DNA of 6,943 nt from Acidimicrobiaceae bacterium (lineage in GTDB: Bacteria; Actinomycetota; Acidimicrobiia; Acidimicrobiales; UBA10347), in NCBI GenBank assembly GCA_003485885.1, contig DNHM01000404.1, forward strand, positions 1 through 6,943. The letters run 5' to 3'. Under the pieces are notes generated by a model, which saw only the letters and a program-made list of their open reading frames with translations, did not search any database and had not been told where the DNA came from. Of the stretch, positions 1 through 5,726 are shown in pieces. The translations under genes and the position numbers were made by a program. Each line of letters opens with the position of its first letter. The stretch's first letter is position 1.

Positions 1-234
1 GCCGAGAAGGGTTATGACCCAACCTTGGGTGCACGTCCATTGCGTCGTGCGATCCAGCGGTTGATCGAAGATCCGTTGTCAGAAGAGTTGCTCAACAAGG
101 GCTTCTACGCTGGCCACATGATCATCGCCGACGTGGCTCCTGATCCTGATAACCCGGGCGACAACAAGATTGTCTTCAGCTCGGTCGAAGGTTTCGAGCC
201 GCCAGTTCTCGAAGAGGCCACCGCTGAGTTCTAG
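1..234 (+). CDS. clpC: ATP-dependent Clp protease ATP-binding subunit ClpC, C-terminal end (5' part outside window)
   Basis: The reading frame is open from base 1 and ends at TAG 232-234, giving the last 77 residues. The segment GYDPTLGARPLRRAIQRLIE, followed by DPLSEELL, is the signature of the D2 small domain (ClpB_D2-small) at the C terminus of Hsp100/Clp ATPases. ClpC proteins are hexameric AAA+ unfoldases that thread substrates into the ClpP peptidase in the cytoplasm. After the small domain comes a short acidic tail ending in EEATAEF, as in actinobacterial ClpC rather than ClpB. ClpC is preferred over ClpB or ClpA on this tail and on the linkage to radA and ispD, but the N domain and Walker motifs lie outside the window. 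The TTG at 25 is an internal codon, not the start. Two hairpins follow the stop codon. Confidence 0.88.
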   Translation, partial: AEKGYDPTLGARPLRRAIQRLIEDPLSEELLNKGFYAGHMIIADVAPDPDNPGDNKIVFSSVEGFEPPVLEEATAEF

Positions 235-248
235 GCGGAGTTCGCTTT

Positions 249-275
249 CTCACTGCGCTCGAAGCGCGGTGTGAG
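249..275 (+). other. Hairpin just downstream of clpC
   Basis: GCGCT (255-259) and AGCGC (263-267) pair around a CGA loop, and the stem extends outward with CACT 251-254 against GGTG 268-271, then CT against AG 274-275 across a two-base bulge. It begins 14 bases after the clpC stop. No T-run follows, so it is unlikely to terminate on its own; it could stabilise the mRNA 3' end or aid the terminator at 320-372. The role is inferred only from the pairing. Confidence 0.4.
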
Positions 276-319
276 CTAAGGCATCTACGGTCCCGGCAGG
301 TCCGGCGATCGACAACTAA

Positions 320-372
320 CGCAAATGAGGAGCGTGCTGTACACATAGTGTGCATCACGCTCCTTTTTTGCG
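320..372 (+). terminator. Intrinsic terminator of clpC
   Basis: AGGAGCGTG (328-336) pairs perfectly with CACGCTCCT (356-364) and is followed by six T (364-369). The pairing continues outward: CGCAAA (320-325) matches TTTGCG (367-372) across a two-base imperfect step, and CACA (342-345) can pair with TGTG (349-352) inside the loop. The structure ends three bases before the stop codon of the convergent gene at 375, so the two transcription units are separated by almost nothing else. On the minus strand the hairpin lacks a good T tract, so it should mainly stop clpC transcripts. Confidence 0.85.
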
Positions 373-374
373 TT

Positions 375-1241
375 TTAGGCGGGGATGTAGGTGACCAGGG
401 CGGCGGCGACCCAGCTAGGGGCGGGGGCGTCGTAGACGTCGCCGAATTCGCTTGGCACCAGATCCAGGATCTCGCCGTGCATAGGTCCCTTCACATAGGA
501 AAGAAGCTGGCCTGCGTCGCGGTGGTCGCTTTTGTCGGTCACACAATGCTGGTTGTATCCCCAGTAGTCCTGGGCTTTCAGCAGCTCGCATCCTTTCAGG
601 ATGCTCTCGGTTGCAAGTTCGAGCCCACCAGCTTCGGGGGCGTAGGAGTCTTCGGGCGGGGTTCCGTAGCCGATGCCGTGGTGGAACGAATCGGCCGTGG
701 TCACGACCACGGCGTCTTCGCACAGCTCGGCAAACTCGTCAACACCTGGCAGCTGGCCAGGTTTGCCGCCGGCCAGATACGGGAAACGTTCGATGACTTG
801 TGGGCCGGCGATGCCTCGACGTTTGGTCTCAGCGGCCATCAGCCGGCGGAACGTGGTTGGCGCATGGTCGCGCTGCCAGTCGTCACGGAAATCGATACCG
901 GGTCCTTGGATGCCCCAGATGGGGAAGTTCGACGGATCGTCGCCTTCGGCCACACGGACCCGGGCGTCTTCCATCTCATCGCTCGAGGCATGTAGCACGC
1001 TGACGAACACACATCGATCAGCACCACTGTCGAGCACCGCGTTCACCACCGCCCCGACTTGGTGACCGCAGTCAGCTGGACGGCCATGAGGAAACAGCAA
1101 CATGCCGCCCTGGTCGAGCACCGGGGCGAGGTCCCATTGGCGACCCCGATCTAGCATTTCTAGGTGGCCAGTTTCGCCAAGCGCATCGTGCTCGGCTCCA
1201 TACAAGTCAACAAAGGTCTGTATCAACGCACCACGATCCAT
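375..1241 (-). CDS. Divergent Memo-family protein (class III extradiol dioxygenase-like fold)
   Basis: This 288-residue protein resembles human MEMO1 and the bacterial 'AmmeMemoRadiSam system protein B' along its length, though distantly. Visible landmarks: FPHGRP with H52; a helix then CVFVSVLHASSD with H84; RDH with H126 at the position of the family EHS motif; VTTADSFHHGIGYG with D184 and H187, matching the family SSDFCHWG motif; and NQHC with C233. In MEMO1 the metal site is H49, H81, H192 and C244, and the 32-residue gap between the first two is identical here. The C-terminal SWVAAALVTYI matches the last strand of the family. Memo proteins have been reported to bind copper or iron; the bacterial function is not established, and no AMMECR1 or radical SAM partner is in this window. 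The ATG at 1241 lacks a Shine-Dalgarno sequence but has a -10-like box six bases upstream, suggesting a leaderless mRNA. No signal peptide is seen, so it is probably cytoplasmic. Confidence 0.75.
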   Translation of the reverse strand: MDRGALIQTFVDLYGAEHDALGETGHLEMLDRGRQWDLAPVLDQGGMLLFPHGRPADCGHQVGAVVNAVLDSGADRCVFVSVLHASSDEMEDARVRVAEGDDPSNFPIWGIQGPGIDFRDDWQRDHAPTTFRRLMAAETKRRGIAGPQVIERFPYLAGGKPGQLPGVDEFAELCEDAVVVTTADSFHHGIGYGTPPEDSYAPEAGGLELATESILKGCELLKAQDYWGYNQHCVTDKSDHRDAGQLLSYVKGPMHGEILDLVPSEFGDVYDAPAPSWVAAALVTYIPA

Positions 1242-1247
1242 GGGCTG

Positions 1248-1253
1248 AGCCTA
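1248..1253 (-). promoter_or_regulatory. -10-like box for a leaderless Memo-like mRNA
   Basis: On the minus strand TAGGCT fits TANNNT and is followed by exactly six bases before the ATG, the spacing expected when transcription starts at the A of the start codon. No Shine-Dalgarno sequence precedes the ATG, and no clear -35 hexamer is visible. Inference from position only. Confidence 0.4.
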
Positions 1254-1272
1254 AGCCAATCGTCGTGGGCTC

Positions 1273-1331
1273 GGCAGGTTGTAAGACAGGCTGCACAGAC
1301 AGGTTGGACAGCTCGGCCACCCGCCAGGGTG
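1273..1331. repeat. Four GNCAGGNTG elements in a divergent promoter region
   Basis: The copies lie at 1273-1281 (GGCAGGTTG), 1285-1293 (GACAGGCTG), 1298-1306 (GACAGGTTG) and 1323-1331 (GCCAGGGTG). Their starts are 12, 13 and 25 bases apart, as if one unit of a 12-13 base period were missing. All face the same way and lie between the presumed -10 boxes of the two divergent genes. They look like repeated sites for a DNA-binding protein, but no regulator can be named. The 113-base region 1242-1354 holds no gene that I can see. Confidence 0.4.
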
Positions 1332-1342
1332 TGTTCAACCGC

Positions 1343-1348
1343 TAGATT
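1343..1348 (+). promoter_or_regulatory. -10-like box for a leaderless LppM-HAD mRNA
   Basis: TAGATT matches TATAAT at four of six bases and ends six bases before the GTG at 1355, again the geometry of a leaderless transcript. There is no Shine-Dalgarno sequence before the GTG. A -35 element would fall near 1320-1326, overlapping the last GNCAGGNTG copy, but no clear hexamer is seen there. Confidence 0.4.
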
Positions 1349-1354
1349 CTCGAC

Positions 1355-2785
1355 GTGTCGCGAGTGAGAGTGAGTCGGGTTGTCGTGGCACTGCTGCTGC
1401 TCGTGCTCGCTGCGTGTCAGGTGGACGTTGATGTCGATCTCGATATTGCGGCTGATGGAAGCGGTGTAGTCACGTTGCTGGCCGAGCTTGATGATGTCGC
1501 TCAGGACTCGATCGGAGATCTGGCGTCGCAACTGCGCGTCAGTGACCTTGAACGCGCCGGCTGGACGATCACCACCGTGCAGGACGAAGCTGGTACCCAG
1601 ATCGCTGCGAGGAAGCCGGTTACCGACGCTAGCCAATGGCAGACCGTGCTCGACGAACTCGCAGGACCAGGTGTGTTCACCAACGTCGATATCTCCATCG
1701 AAGACAAACGACAAGTGGTGTCTTTTGACCTTGATCTGAGCGATGGTTGGGACTTGTTGTCAGACGACGACGTCACCACCGCTCTTGGTGGTGAGCCGTT
1801 TGGAGCGCCACTCGAATCGTTTACCGGCGGTCGCGCGATCGATGACATCATTTCGCTCGACCTCGCAGTCCGGGTTCGTAACTTCGACGATCTCGATCCA
1901 ACAGTGCGCAGTTTTACGCCCCGCTTCGATCAGGGTGTTGAGCAAGTTCGAGTACAGGCCACCGCTGAGAACTCGACCGCAGTACTGATCCGCTGGATCG
2001 CCTATGCACTTTTCTCATTGTTCGCTCTGGCAACGGTGCTGGCGATCACCGGCCTGGTGCTGCAGCGCCGAGCCGACAGGCTGCGACCAGCACCCACGCC
2101 GGCCCCGCTTGCTTCTCGGGTGCCAGGCGCCGGAGTTGCCATCGCAGGTGTTCTGTCGACGCCTCGCAATGATGCGGTGCGCCTCGTTGTGGTCGATGCG
2201 CTGTCCGTCCTGTATCAACAGACGGACGTCTTCGACCAGTACGTGCTGCCGTTTGTGCGAGACCAGGGTGGCACCGCCCGGGCCGACACGATCGCCGATG
2301 GCTTTCAAAGTGTGCTTTCGGGTTCGATGGACACCAGAGCGTTCTGGGAGCTGTGCGGATTGAGCCAGGACTCGCGCACCCTCGACGAGGGTCTGGTGCA
2401 GCGTCGGTTGTTGCACAGCGGAGTCCCGGGATTCCTGGCCGACATGCAGCGCCGACGAATTCCTGTTGCAGCTACAACCAACGATGCGTCAGCCTGGTCG
2501 TACGCGATGCGCGATCGTGATCGATTGAGCGCCGTGTGGCCGTGGCTCGTCTCGTCCGACGTTGGGACCCAAACATCAAATGCTGCGATGTTCGAGGTCT
2601 TACGACGCGAAAGCAGCATTGCTCACGGGCACTGCTTGTACGTGGACACCGATGTGAGAGCGCTCGATCGGGCCCGAGAGCTGGGCATGAGGACGGCGTT
2701 GTTCGACACCGGCTCACTCGAATTGCCCCCGGTGATCGGGCATCCAGTGGTGCACGACTTTAAGGCGTTGTTCGCTGGCAGGTGA
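1355..2785 (+). CDS. Membrane lipoprotein: LppM-like domain fused to a degenerate HAD-fold domain
   Basis: This 476-residue protein combines parts not usually seen together. Residues 1-21 form a lipoprotein signal (basic start, VVVALLLLVLAAC) with lipobox LAAC and lipidation Cys21. Residues 22-207 resemble the LppM domain, starting with VDVDVDLDIAADGSG. Residues 208-237 are one membrane helix followed by QRR, placing the rest in the cytoplasm. After a Pro/Ala-rich linker, about 275-455 follow the HAD hydrolase plan with a helical cap: LVVVDALSVLY (D281, motif I), AATTND (T374/T375, motif II), SSDVGTQTSN (motif III region) and LYVDTD with D431 (motif IV). The second motif I Asp is Leu283, and the Lys expected in GTQKP is Thr407, so phosphatase activity is doubtful and a binding or sensing role is possible. 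The frame is continuous across the junction. The GTG start is supported by the signal peptide and the upstream -10-like box. Function unknown; LppM of mycobacteria is a cell-envelope protein linked to host interaction. Confidence 0.75.
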   Translation: MSRVRVSRVVVALLLLVLAACQVDVDVDLDIAADGSGVVTLLAELDDVAQDSIGDLASQLRVSDLERAGWTITTVQDEAGTQIAARKPVTDASQWQTVLDELAGPGVFTNVDISIEDKRQVVSFDLDLSDGWDLLSDDDVTTALGGEPFGAPLESFTGGRAIDDIISLDLAVRVRNFDDLDPTVRSFTPRFDQGVEQVRVQATAENSTAVLIRWIAYALFSLFALATVLAITGLVLQRRADRLRPAPTPAPLASRVPGAGVAIAGVLSTPRNDAVRLVVVDALSVLYQQTDVFDQYVLPFVRDQGGTARADTIADGFQSVLSGSMDTRAFWELCGLSQDSRTLDEGLVQRRLLHSGVPGFLADMQRRRIPVAATTNDASAWSYAMRDRDRLSAVWPWLVSSDVGTQTSNAAMFEVLRRESSIAHGHCLYVDTDVRALDRARELGMRTALFDTGSLELPPVIGHPVVHDFKALFAGR

Positions 2786-2804
2786 GACTGTCACACCCCC
2801 TGGT

Positions 2805-2810
2805 CATGAT
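2805..2810 (+). promoter_or_regulatory. Possible -10 box ahead of radA
   Basis: CATGAT shares four of six bases with TATAAT and ends six bases before the radA ATG at 2817, the same spacing as at the two leaderless candidates at 1248 and 1343. No -35 element is evident. radA starts 31 bases after the preceding stop codon, so it could instead be read through from the upstream gene. Confidence 0.25.
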
Positions 2811-2816
2811 GGACGG

Positions 2817-4217
2817 ATGGCTCGATCCAAGATTGTCTATGAATGTTCGACCTGCGGTGAGCAGGTCCCCAAGTGGGTTGGACGCTGCGGCAGCTGCGGG
2901 AACTGGAACACGCTGGTCGAATCAACAATTGGTGGCGAAGCACCGGGCACACCCGCGGCGCCCGATCTCAAACATGTGGCCAATCATCGGCCAGCGGTGC
3001 CGCTGGCTGAGCTCGACGAACGAGCATGTGTGCCACTTCCGACGGGCGTTGTCGAGTTTGATCGGGTGCTTGGCGGTGGCCTGGTCGCAGGGTCCATCAC
3101 CCTGGTCGGTGGCGAACCGGGTGTAGGTAAGTCCACGTTGCTCACGCAGGTCACCGCATCGTGGGCCGCGCAGCACTCGCCAGCGCTTTCGGTATCGGCC
3201 GAGGAGTCGCCGCAACAGGTGTCGGGGCGTTTTGCCAGGCTCGGACTCGCTGGCGATGGTGTGCATGTCGGCGGCGACTGCAATATCAACGGGGTGCTGG
3301 CCGATATCGCCGACCTCAAACCTGGTCTGGCCATTATCGACTCGATCCAGACCGTGTTCGACCCCGACCTGTCATCGGCGCCCGGTTCGGTGGCCCAGGT
3401 GCGCCAATGTGCACATCGGCTGGCGATCGCGGCCCGCGAGAACAACTGTGCGGTTGTACTCGTGGGCCACGTCACCAAGGATGGTTCGTTGGCTGGTCCT
3501 CGTGTCCTGGAACATTTGGTGGACTCGGTGTTGTCCTTCGACGGCGAGCGAGAAGTCGGTCTACGAGTCCTGCGAGCGCTCAAGCACCGTTTTGGTGCAA
3601 CCGGAGAGCTTGGTGTGTTCGAAATGACAGGAACCGGTCTGGTCACTGTCGACGACCCCTCCGGGCGCATGCTCGGCGACCGGCAGACCGACGCTGCCGG
3701 GTCGGCGGTGGCCGTAACTATCGAAGGACGCCGAGCTGTGGTCCTCGAGGTCCAGGGCCTTCTGATCGGATCCGAGATTCCAAACCCCCGCCGCTCAGCT
3801 ACCGGATTCGATCAGAAACGTATGGCCATGTTGCTTGCCGTTATGCAGAAACAACTGGGCCTGAGTTTCGCCAAACACGATGCGTATCTGTCGGTTGTTG
3901 GTGGCCTCAAGATCACCGAGCCTGGCTCCGATGTTGCGGTATGTGCAGCGCTCACGTCGTCGCTGCGAGACATCGCCATCCCCGACGACATTATTGCCAT
4001 CGGCGAAGTTGGCTTGGCGGGTGAACTCCGCTCGGTCGCTGGCCTAGAACTTCGTCTGGCCGAAGCAGCTCGGCTTGGGTTTCGTCGAGCGGTCATCCCA
4101 GCCACTGATCAGCACAAGTTCGACGCACCACTCGAGATCATTGGCGCACCGAACCTCTTCCTGGCCCTAGCCCAGCTCGGCCTCCGCCAATCCACCCAAG
4201 TCCAAAGCGCCGCCTAG
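2817..4217 (+). CDS. radA: DNA repair protein RadA (Sms)
   Basis: At 466 residues this is full length for RadA, a RecA-like ATPase that promotes branch migration and processing of recombination intermediates on the nucleoid. Domains in order: an N-terminal zinc finger with C10, C13, C24 and C27 (CSTCG and CGSCG); Walker A GGEPGVGKS at 98-106; SAEES at 127-131; Walker B LAIIDS with D175; VGHVTKDG around 216-223; the RadA signature at 256-260; and a C-terminal Lon-like domain from about 330, including VVGGLKITEPGSDVA, that lacks a Ser-Lys protease dyad as is normal for RadA. The signature reads KHRFG instead of the usual KNRFG. The ATG at 2817 begins the zinc-finger segment; only a weak GGA precedes it. 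In many actinobacteria disA sits beside radA; here the next gene is a convergent Crp-family regulator. Confidence 0.97.
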   Translation: MARSKIVYECSTCGEQVPKWVGRCGSCGNWNTLVESTIGGEAPGTPAAPDLKHVANHRPAVPLAELDERACVPLPTGVVEFDRVLGGGLVAGSITLVGGEPGVGKSTLLTQVTASWAAQHSPALSVSAEESPQQVSGRFARLGLAGDGVHVGGDCNINGVLADIADLKPGLAIIDSIQTVFDPDLSSAPGSVAQVRQCAHRLAIAARENNCAVVLVGHVTKDGSLAGPRVLEHLVDSVLSFDGEREVGLRVLRALKHRFGATGELGVFEMTGTGLVTVDDPSGRMLGDRQTDAAGSAVAVTIEGRRAVVLEVQGLLIGSEIPNPRRSATGFDQKRMAMLLAVMQKQLGLSFAKHDAYLSVVGGLKITEPGSDVAVCAALTSSLRDIAIPDDIIAIGEVGLAGELRSVAGLELRLAEAARLGFRRAVIPATDQHKFDAPLEIIGAPNLFLALAQLGLRQSTQVQSAA

Positions 4218-4248
4218 CAGCGCCCCAATCGGGCTAGGTAGTGCGGCG
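4208..4248. terminator. Possible bidirectional terminator between radA and the crp-like gene
   Basis: CCTAGC (4213-4218) pairs with GCTAGG (4233-4238), and after a five-base bulge CGCCG (4208-4212) pairs with CGGCG (4244-4248). The hairpin spans the radA stop codon and fills most of the 45-base gap between two convergent genes. There is no T-run on either side, so it may act as a weak or factor-assisted terminator, or the pairing may be incidental. Confidence 0.35.
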
Positions 4249-4262
4249 TCGAAACACAAGCA

Positions 4263-4925
4263 TCACCGGGAGCGGATGGTGAGCTGTTCGCGGTTGGTGA
4301 CTCGATAGCCGCGGTCGGTCTGGGCCATCCAACCAAGTTTGATGAACTGGTTGATTGACTTGTTGACTCGCTCGCGAGAGGCGCCAACCATGCCGGCGAG
4401 TTCTTCTTGGGTGAGTGGTAGTTCGAACTCGTCTTCGTCGCCTGCCATTTCGAGCAGTCGTTTCGCGGTGCGTCCGGTGACATCGAGGAACACTGAATCG
4501 GCGAGCGCGTTGTCCATAGCACGGACCCGTTTCGACAACATGCTGACGACACCCCAGAGCAGGCCTGGCTGATTGGTGAAGAGCTCGCGGATTGGATCGT
4601 ACGGAAGCTCGATGAGTTCGGACGGCTCAAGAGCTCGAGCATCGGCCGAGCGGCCTTCACCATCGTCGAACAGGCCCATCTCGCCGAAGAGATCGCCATC
4701 TTCCATCAGCGCAACCATGGATTCACGGCCATCGAATGAGCGATTGGCGATAGCGATACGACCCGAGACCACGATGTAGAGCGCACCCGACTCGTCGTCT
4801 TGATGAAAGAGCACATCGCCTCGGGCTAGTGAACGCCGGGAGCATGATGCGGCGAGCACATCGAGGCTGTCAGGGTCAAGGTTGGCAAAGAGCGGAGTGT
4901 CAGCGAGAACGACTGCTTCGGTCAT
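4263..4925 (-). CDS. Crp/Fnr-family transcription regulator (cyclic nucleotide-binding type)
   Basis: The product is 220 residues, a typical CRP length. An N-terminal cyclic nucleotide-binding domain (about 10-120) carries a good phosphate-binding cassette, FGEMGLFDDGEGRSA, with G81, E82, R92, S93 and A94, so cAMP or a related ligand is likely. A long dimerisation helix follows (about 115-150), then a winged helix-turn-helix (about 170-205) with LTQEELAGMVGASRERVNKS, very like actinobacterial CRP/GlxR. There is only one cysteine (C28), which argues against an iron-sulfur FNR. The ATG at 4925 is chosen because GAAAGG (4940-4935) sits nine bases upstream and the protein then begins like its relatives (MTEAVVLADTPLF); an ATG at 4997 would add 24 residues with no family likeness. 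It is divergent from ispD, with a CRP-like site in the shared region, so autoregulation is possible. Confidence 0.9.
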   Translation of the reverse strand: MTEAVVLADTPLFANLDPDSLDVLAASCSRRSLARGDVLFHQDDESGALYIVVSGRIAIANRSFDGRESMVALMEDGDLFGEMGLFDDGEGRSADARALEPSELIELPYDPIRELFTNQPGLLWGVVSMLSKRVRAMDNALADSVFLDVTGRTAKRLLEMAGDEDEFELPLTQEELAGMVGASRERVNKSINQFIKLGWMAQTDRGYRVTNREQLTIRSR

Positions 4926-4934
4926 GGGGGAGGA

Positions 4935-4940
4935 CCTTTC
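4935..4940 (-). promoter_or_regulatory. Ribosome binding site deciding the crp-like start
   Basis: GAAAGG on the minus strand lies nine bases before the ATG at 4925. It supports this start over the in-frame ATG at 4997. Confidence 0.55.
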
Positions 4941-4985
4941 CGCGTTGGGTCGAACGCATTGGTACGGTGGCATCTCTGAGAGTAC

Positions 4986-5022
4986 TTGGCACCTCACTCA
5001 GTCAGGCCGAATTAGGTGCCAA
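4986..5022. repeat. Perfect 9-bp inverted repeat between the crp-like gene and ispD
   Basis: TTGGCACCT (4986-4994) is repeated inverted as AGGTGCCAA (5014-5022) with 19 bases between, the arm centres being 28 bases apart. The left arm contains TTGGCA, five of six bases of a -35 hexamer on the plus strand, and the right arm gives the same on the minus strand; no convincing -10 follows at the standard distance on either. It could be a dimeric operator with sites about three helical turns apart, or an RNA hairpin in an ispD leader. Confidence 0.5.
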
Positions 5023-5030
5023 ATGTCACA
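5015..5030. promoter_or_regulatory. CRP-like operator candidate
   Basis: GGTGCCAAATGTCACA compared with TGTGA-N6-TCACA has a perfect right half (TCACA, 5026-5030) and three of five matches in the left half. It lies between a CRP-family gene and ispD and overlaps the right arm of the inverted repeat. A single 8 of 10 match is suggestive but could occur by chance. Confidence 0.3.
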
Positions 5031-5066
5031 GAACCTGTAAGACCTCTCACCTTAGAGCGTGGAGAA

Positions 5067-5726
5067 ATGCCTTCTGAAGCTGGCACAACCTGGACCATTG
5101 TTGTGGCCGCAGGGTCTGGCTCGCGTTTTGGTGGCGGCACCCCCAAGCAGTTCATAGAGATCGCTGGCAAACGGGTGGTTGACTGGTCCGTGGTTGCTGC
5201 TTCATCGGTGAGCGACGGCATTGTCGTGGTTACACCAAAGGGTTCCACCGTGACTGTCTCCGCCCACGGTTTGCGATGCGAGGTTGTCTGCGTAACGGGT
5301 GGTGATTCTCGCAGTGAGTCCGTGCGTCGTGGATTGGCCAAGGTTCCCGACGGAGTCGACATCGTGCTGGTTCATGATGCCGCCCGCCCGGTGGCATCGC
5401 CTGACCTCATGGCCCAGGTTGTAGCCGCAGTGCGCGGCGGTGCCGATGCCGTGGTGCCGGTAGTCGATGTTGTCGACACCATTCGAGATCTCGACGGCAA
5501 CACGATCGACCGTTCCCAACTTCAGGCGGTGCAGACGCCTCAGGGGTTCTCGGCTGCGATCCTGCGCCAGGCTCATGCCAGCGGTGCACAAGCAACCGAC
5601 GATGCCACGCTGGTCAGATCTGTCGGCGGGAACACCGTTGTCGTCCCTGGCGAACGGTGGAATATCAAGGTGACCGAACCCGATGATGCGGTTGTTGTCG
5701 CTGCCTTGTTAGGGGCTCGTTCATGA
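5067..5726 (+). CDS. ispD: 2-C-methyl-D-erythritol 4-phosphate cytidylyltransferase IspD
   Basis: IspD joins MEP to CTP, giving CDP-ME and pyrophosphate, the third step of the non-mevalonate isoprenoid pathway in the cytoplasm. The 219-residue protein shows the nucleotide-binding AAGSGSRFG (14-22, with R20), PKQF with K27, GGDSRSESVRRGL, HDAARP (103-108), TPQGF (157-161), DDATLV, and NIKVTEPDD with K201. With this start R20 and K27 fall at the same numbers as the catalytic residues of E. coli IspD, so all key residues are present. The frame is open further upstream to a GTG at 5016, which would add 17 residues but would put the start inside the inverted repeat at 4986-5022. The chosen ATG has GGAG only two bases upstream, a poor spacing, so the start is less sure than the function. 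It overlaps ispF by four bases. Confidence 0.95.
   Translation: MPSEAGTTWTIVVAAGSGSRFGGGTPKQFIEIAGKRVVDWSVVAASSVSDGIVVVTPKGSTVTVSAHGLRCEVVCVTGGDSRSESVRRGLAKVPDGVDIVLVHDAARPVASPDLMAQVVAAVRGGADAVVPVVDVVDTIRDLDGNTIDRSQLQAVQTPQGFSAAILRQAHASGAQATDDATLVRSVGGNTVVVPGERWNIKVTEPDDAVVVAALLGARS

Noticed and set aside
348..995. Long plus-strand open frame opposite the Memo-like gene
   Set aside because: It lies antisense to a gene with recognisable family motifs, its product shows no family likeness, and its start lies inside the clpC terminator.
2177..2785. The HAD-like half of the LppM fusion as a separate gene with an internal GTG start
   Set aside because: No ribosome binding site, promoter or stop codon separates the halves, and the frame is continuous through the linker.
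2984..3670. Minus-strand open frame of 228 codons within radA
   Set aside because: radA is unmistakable on the other strand; the antisense product is Ser/Thr/Arg/Pro-rich as expected from a mirrored high-G+C gene and has no recognisable domain.
4926..4997. Upstream 24-codon extension of the crp-like gene to an ATG at 4997
   Set aside because: The added residues do not resemble CRP proteins, and a ribosome binding site at 4935-4940 precedes the ATG at 4925.
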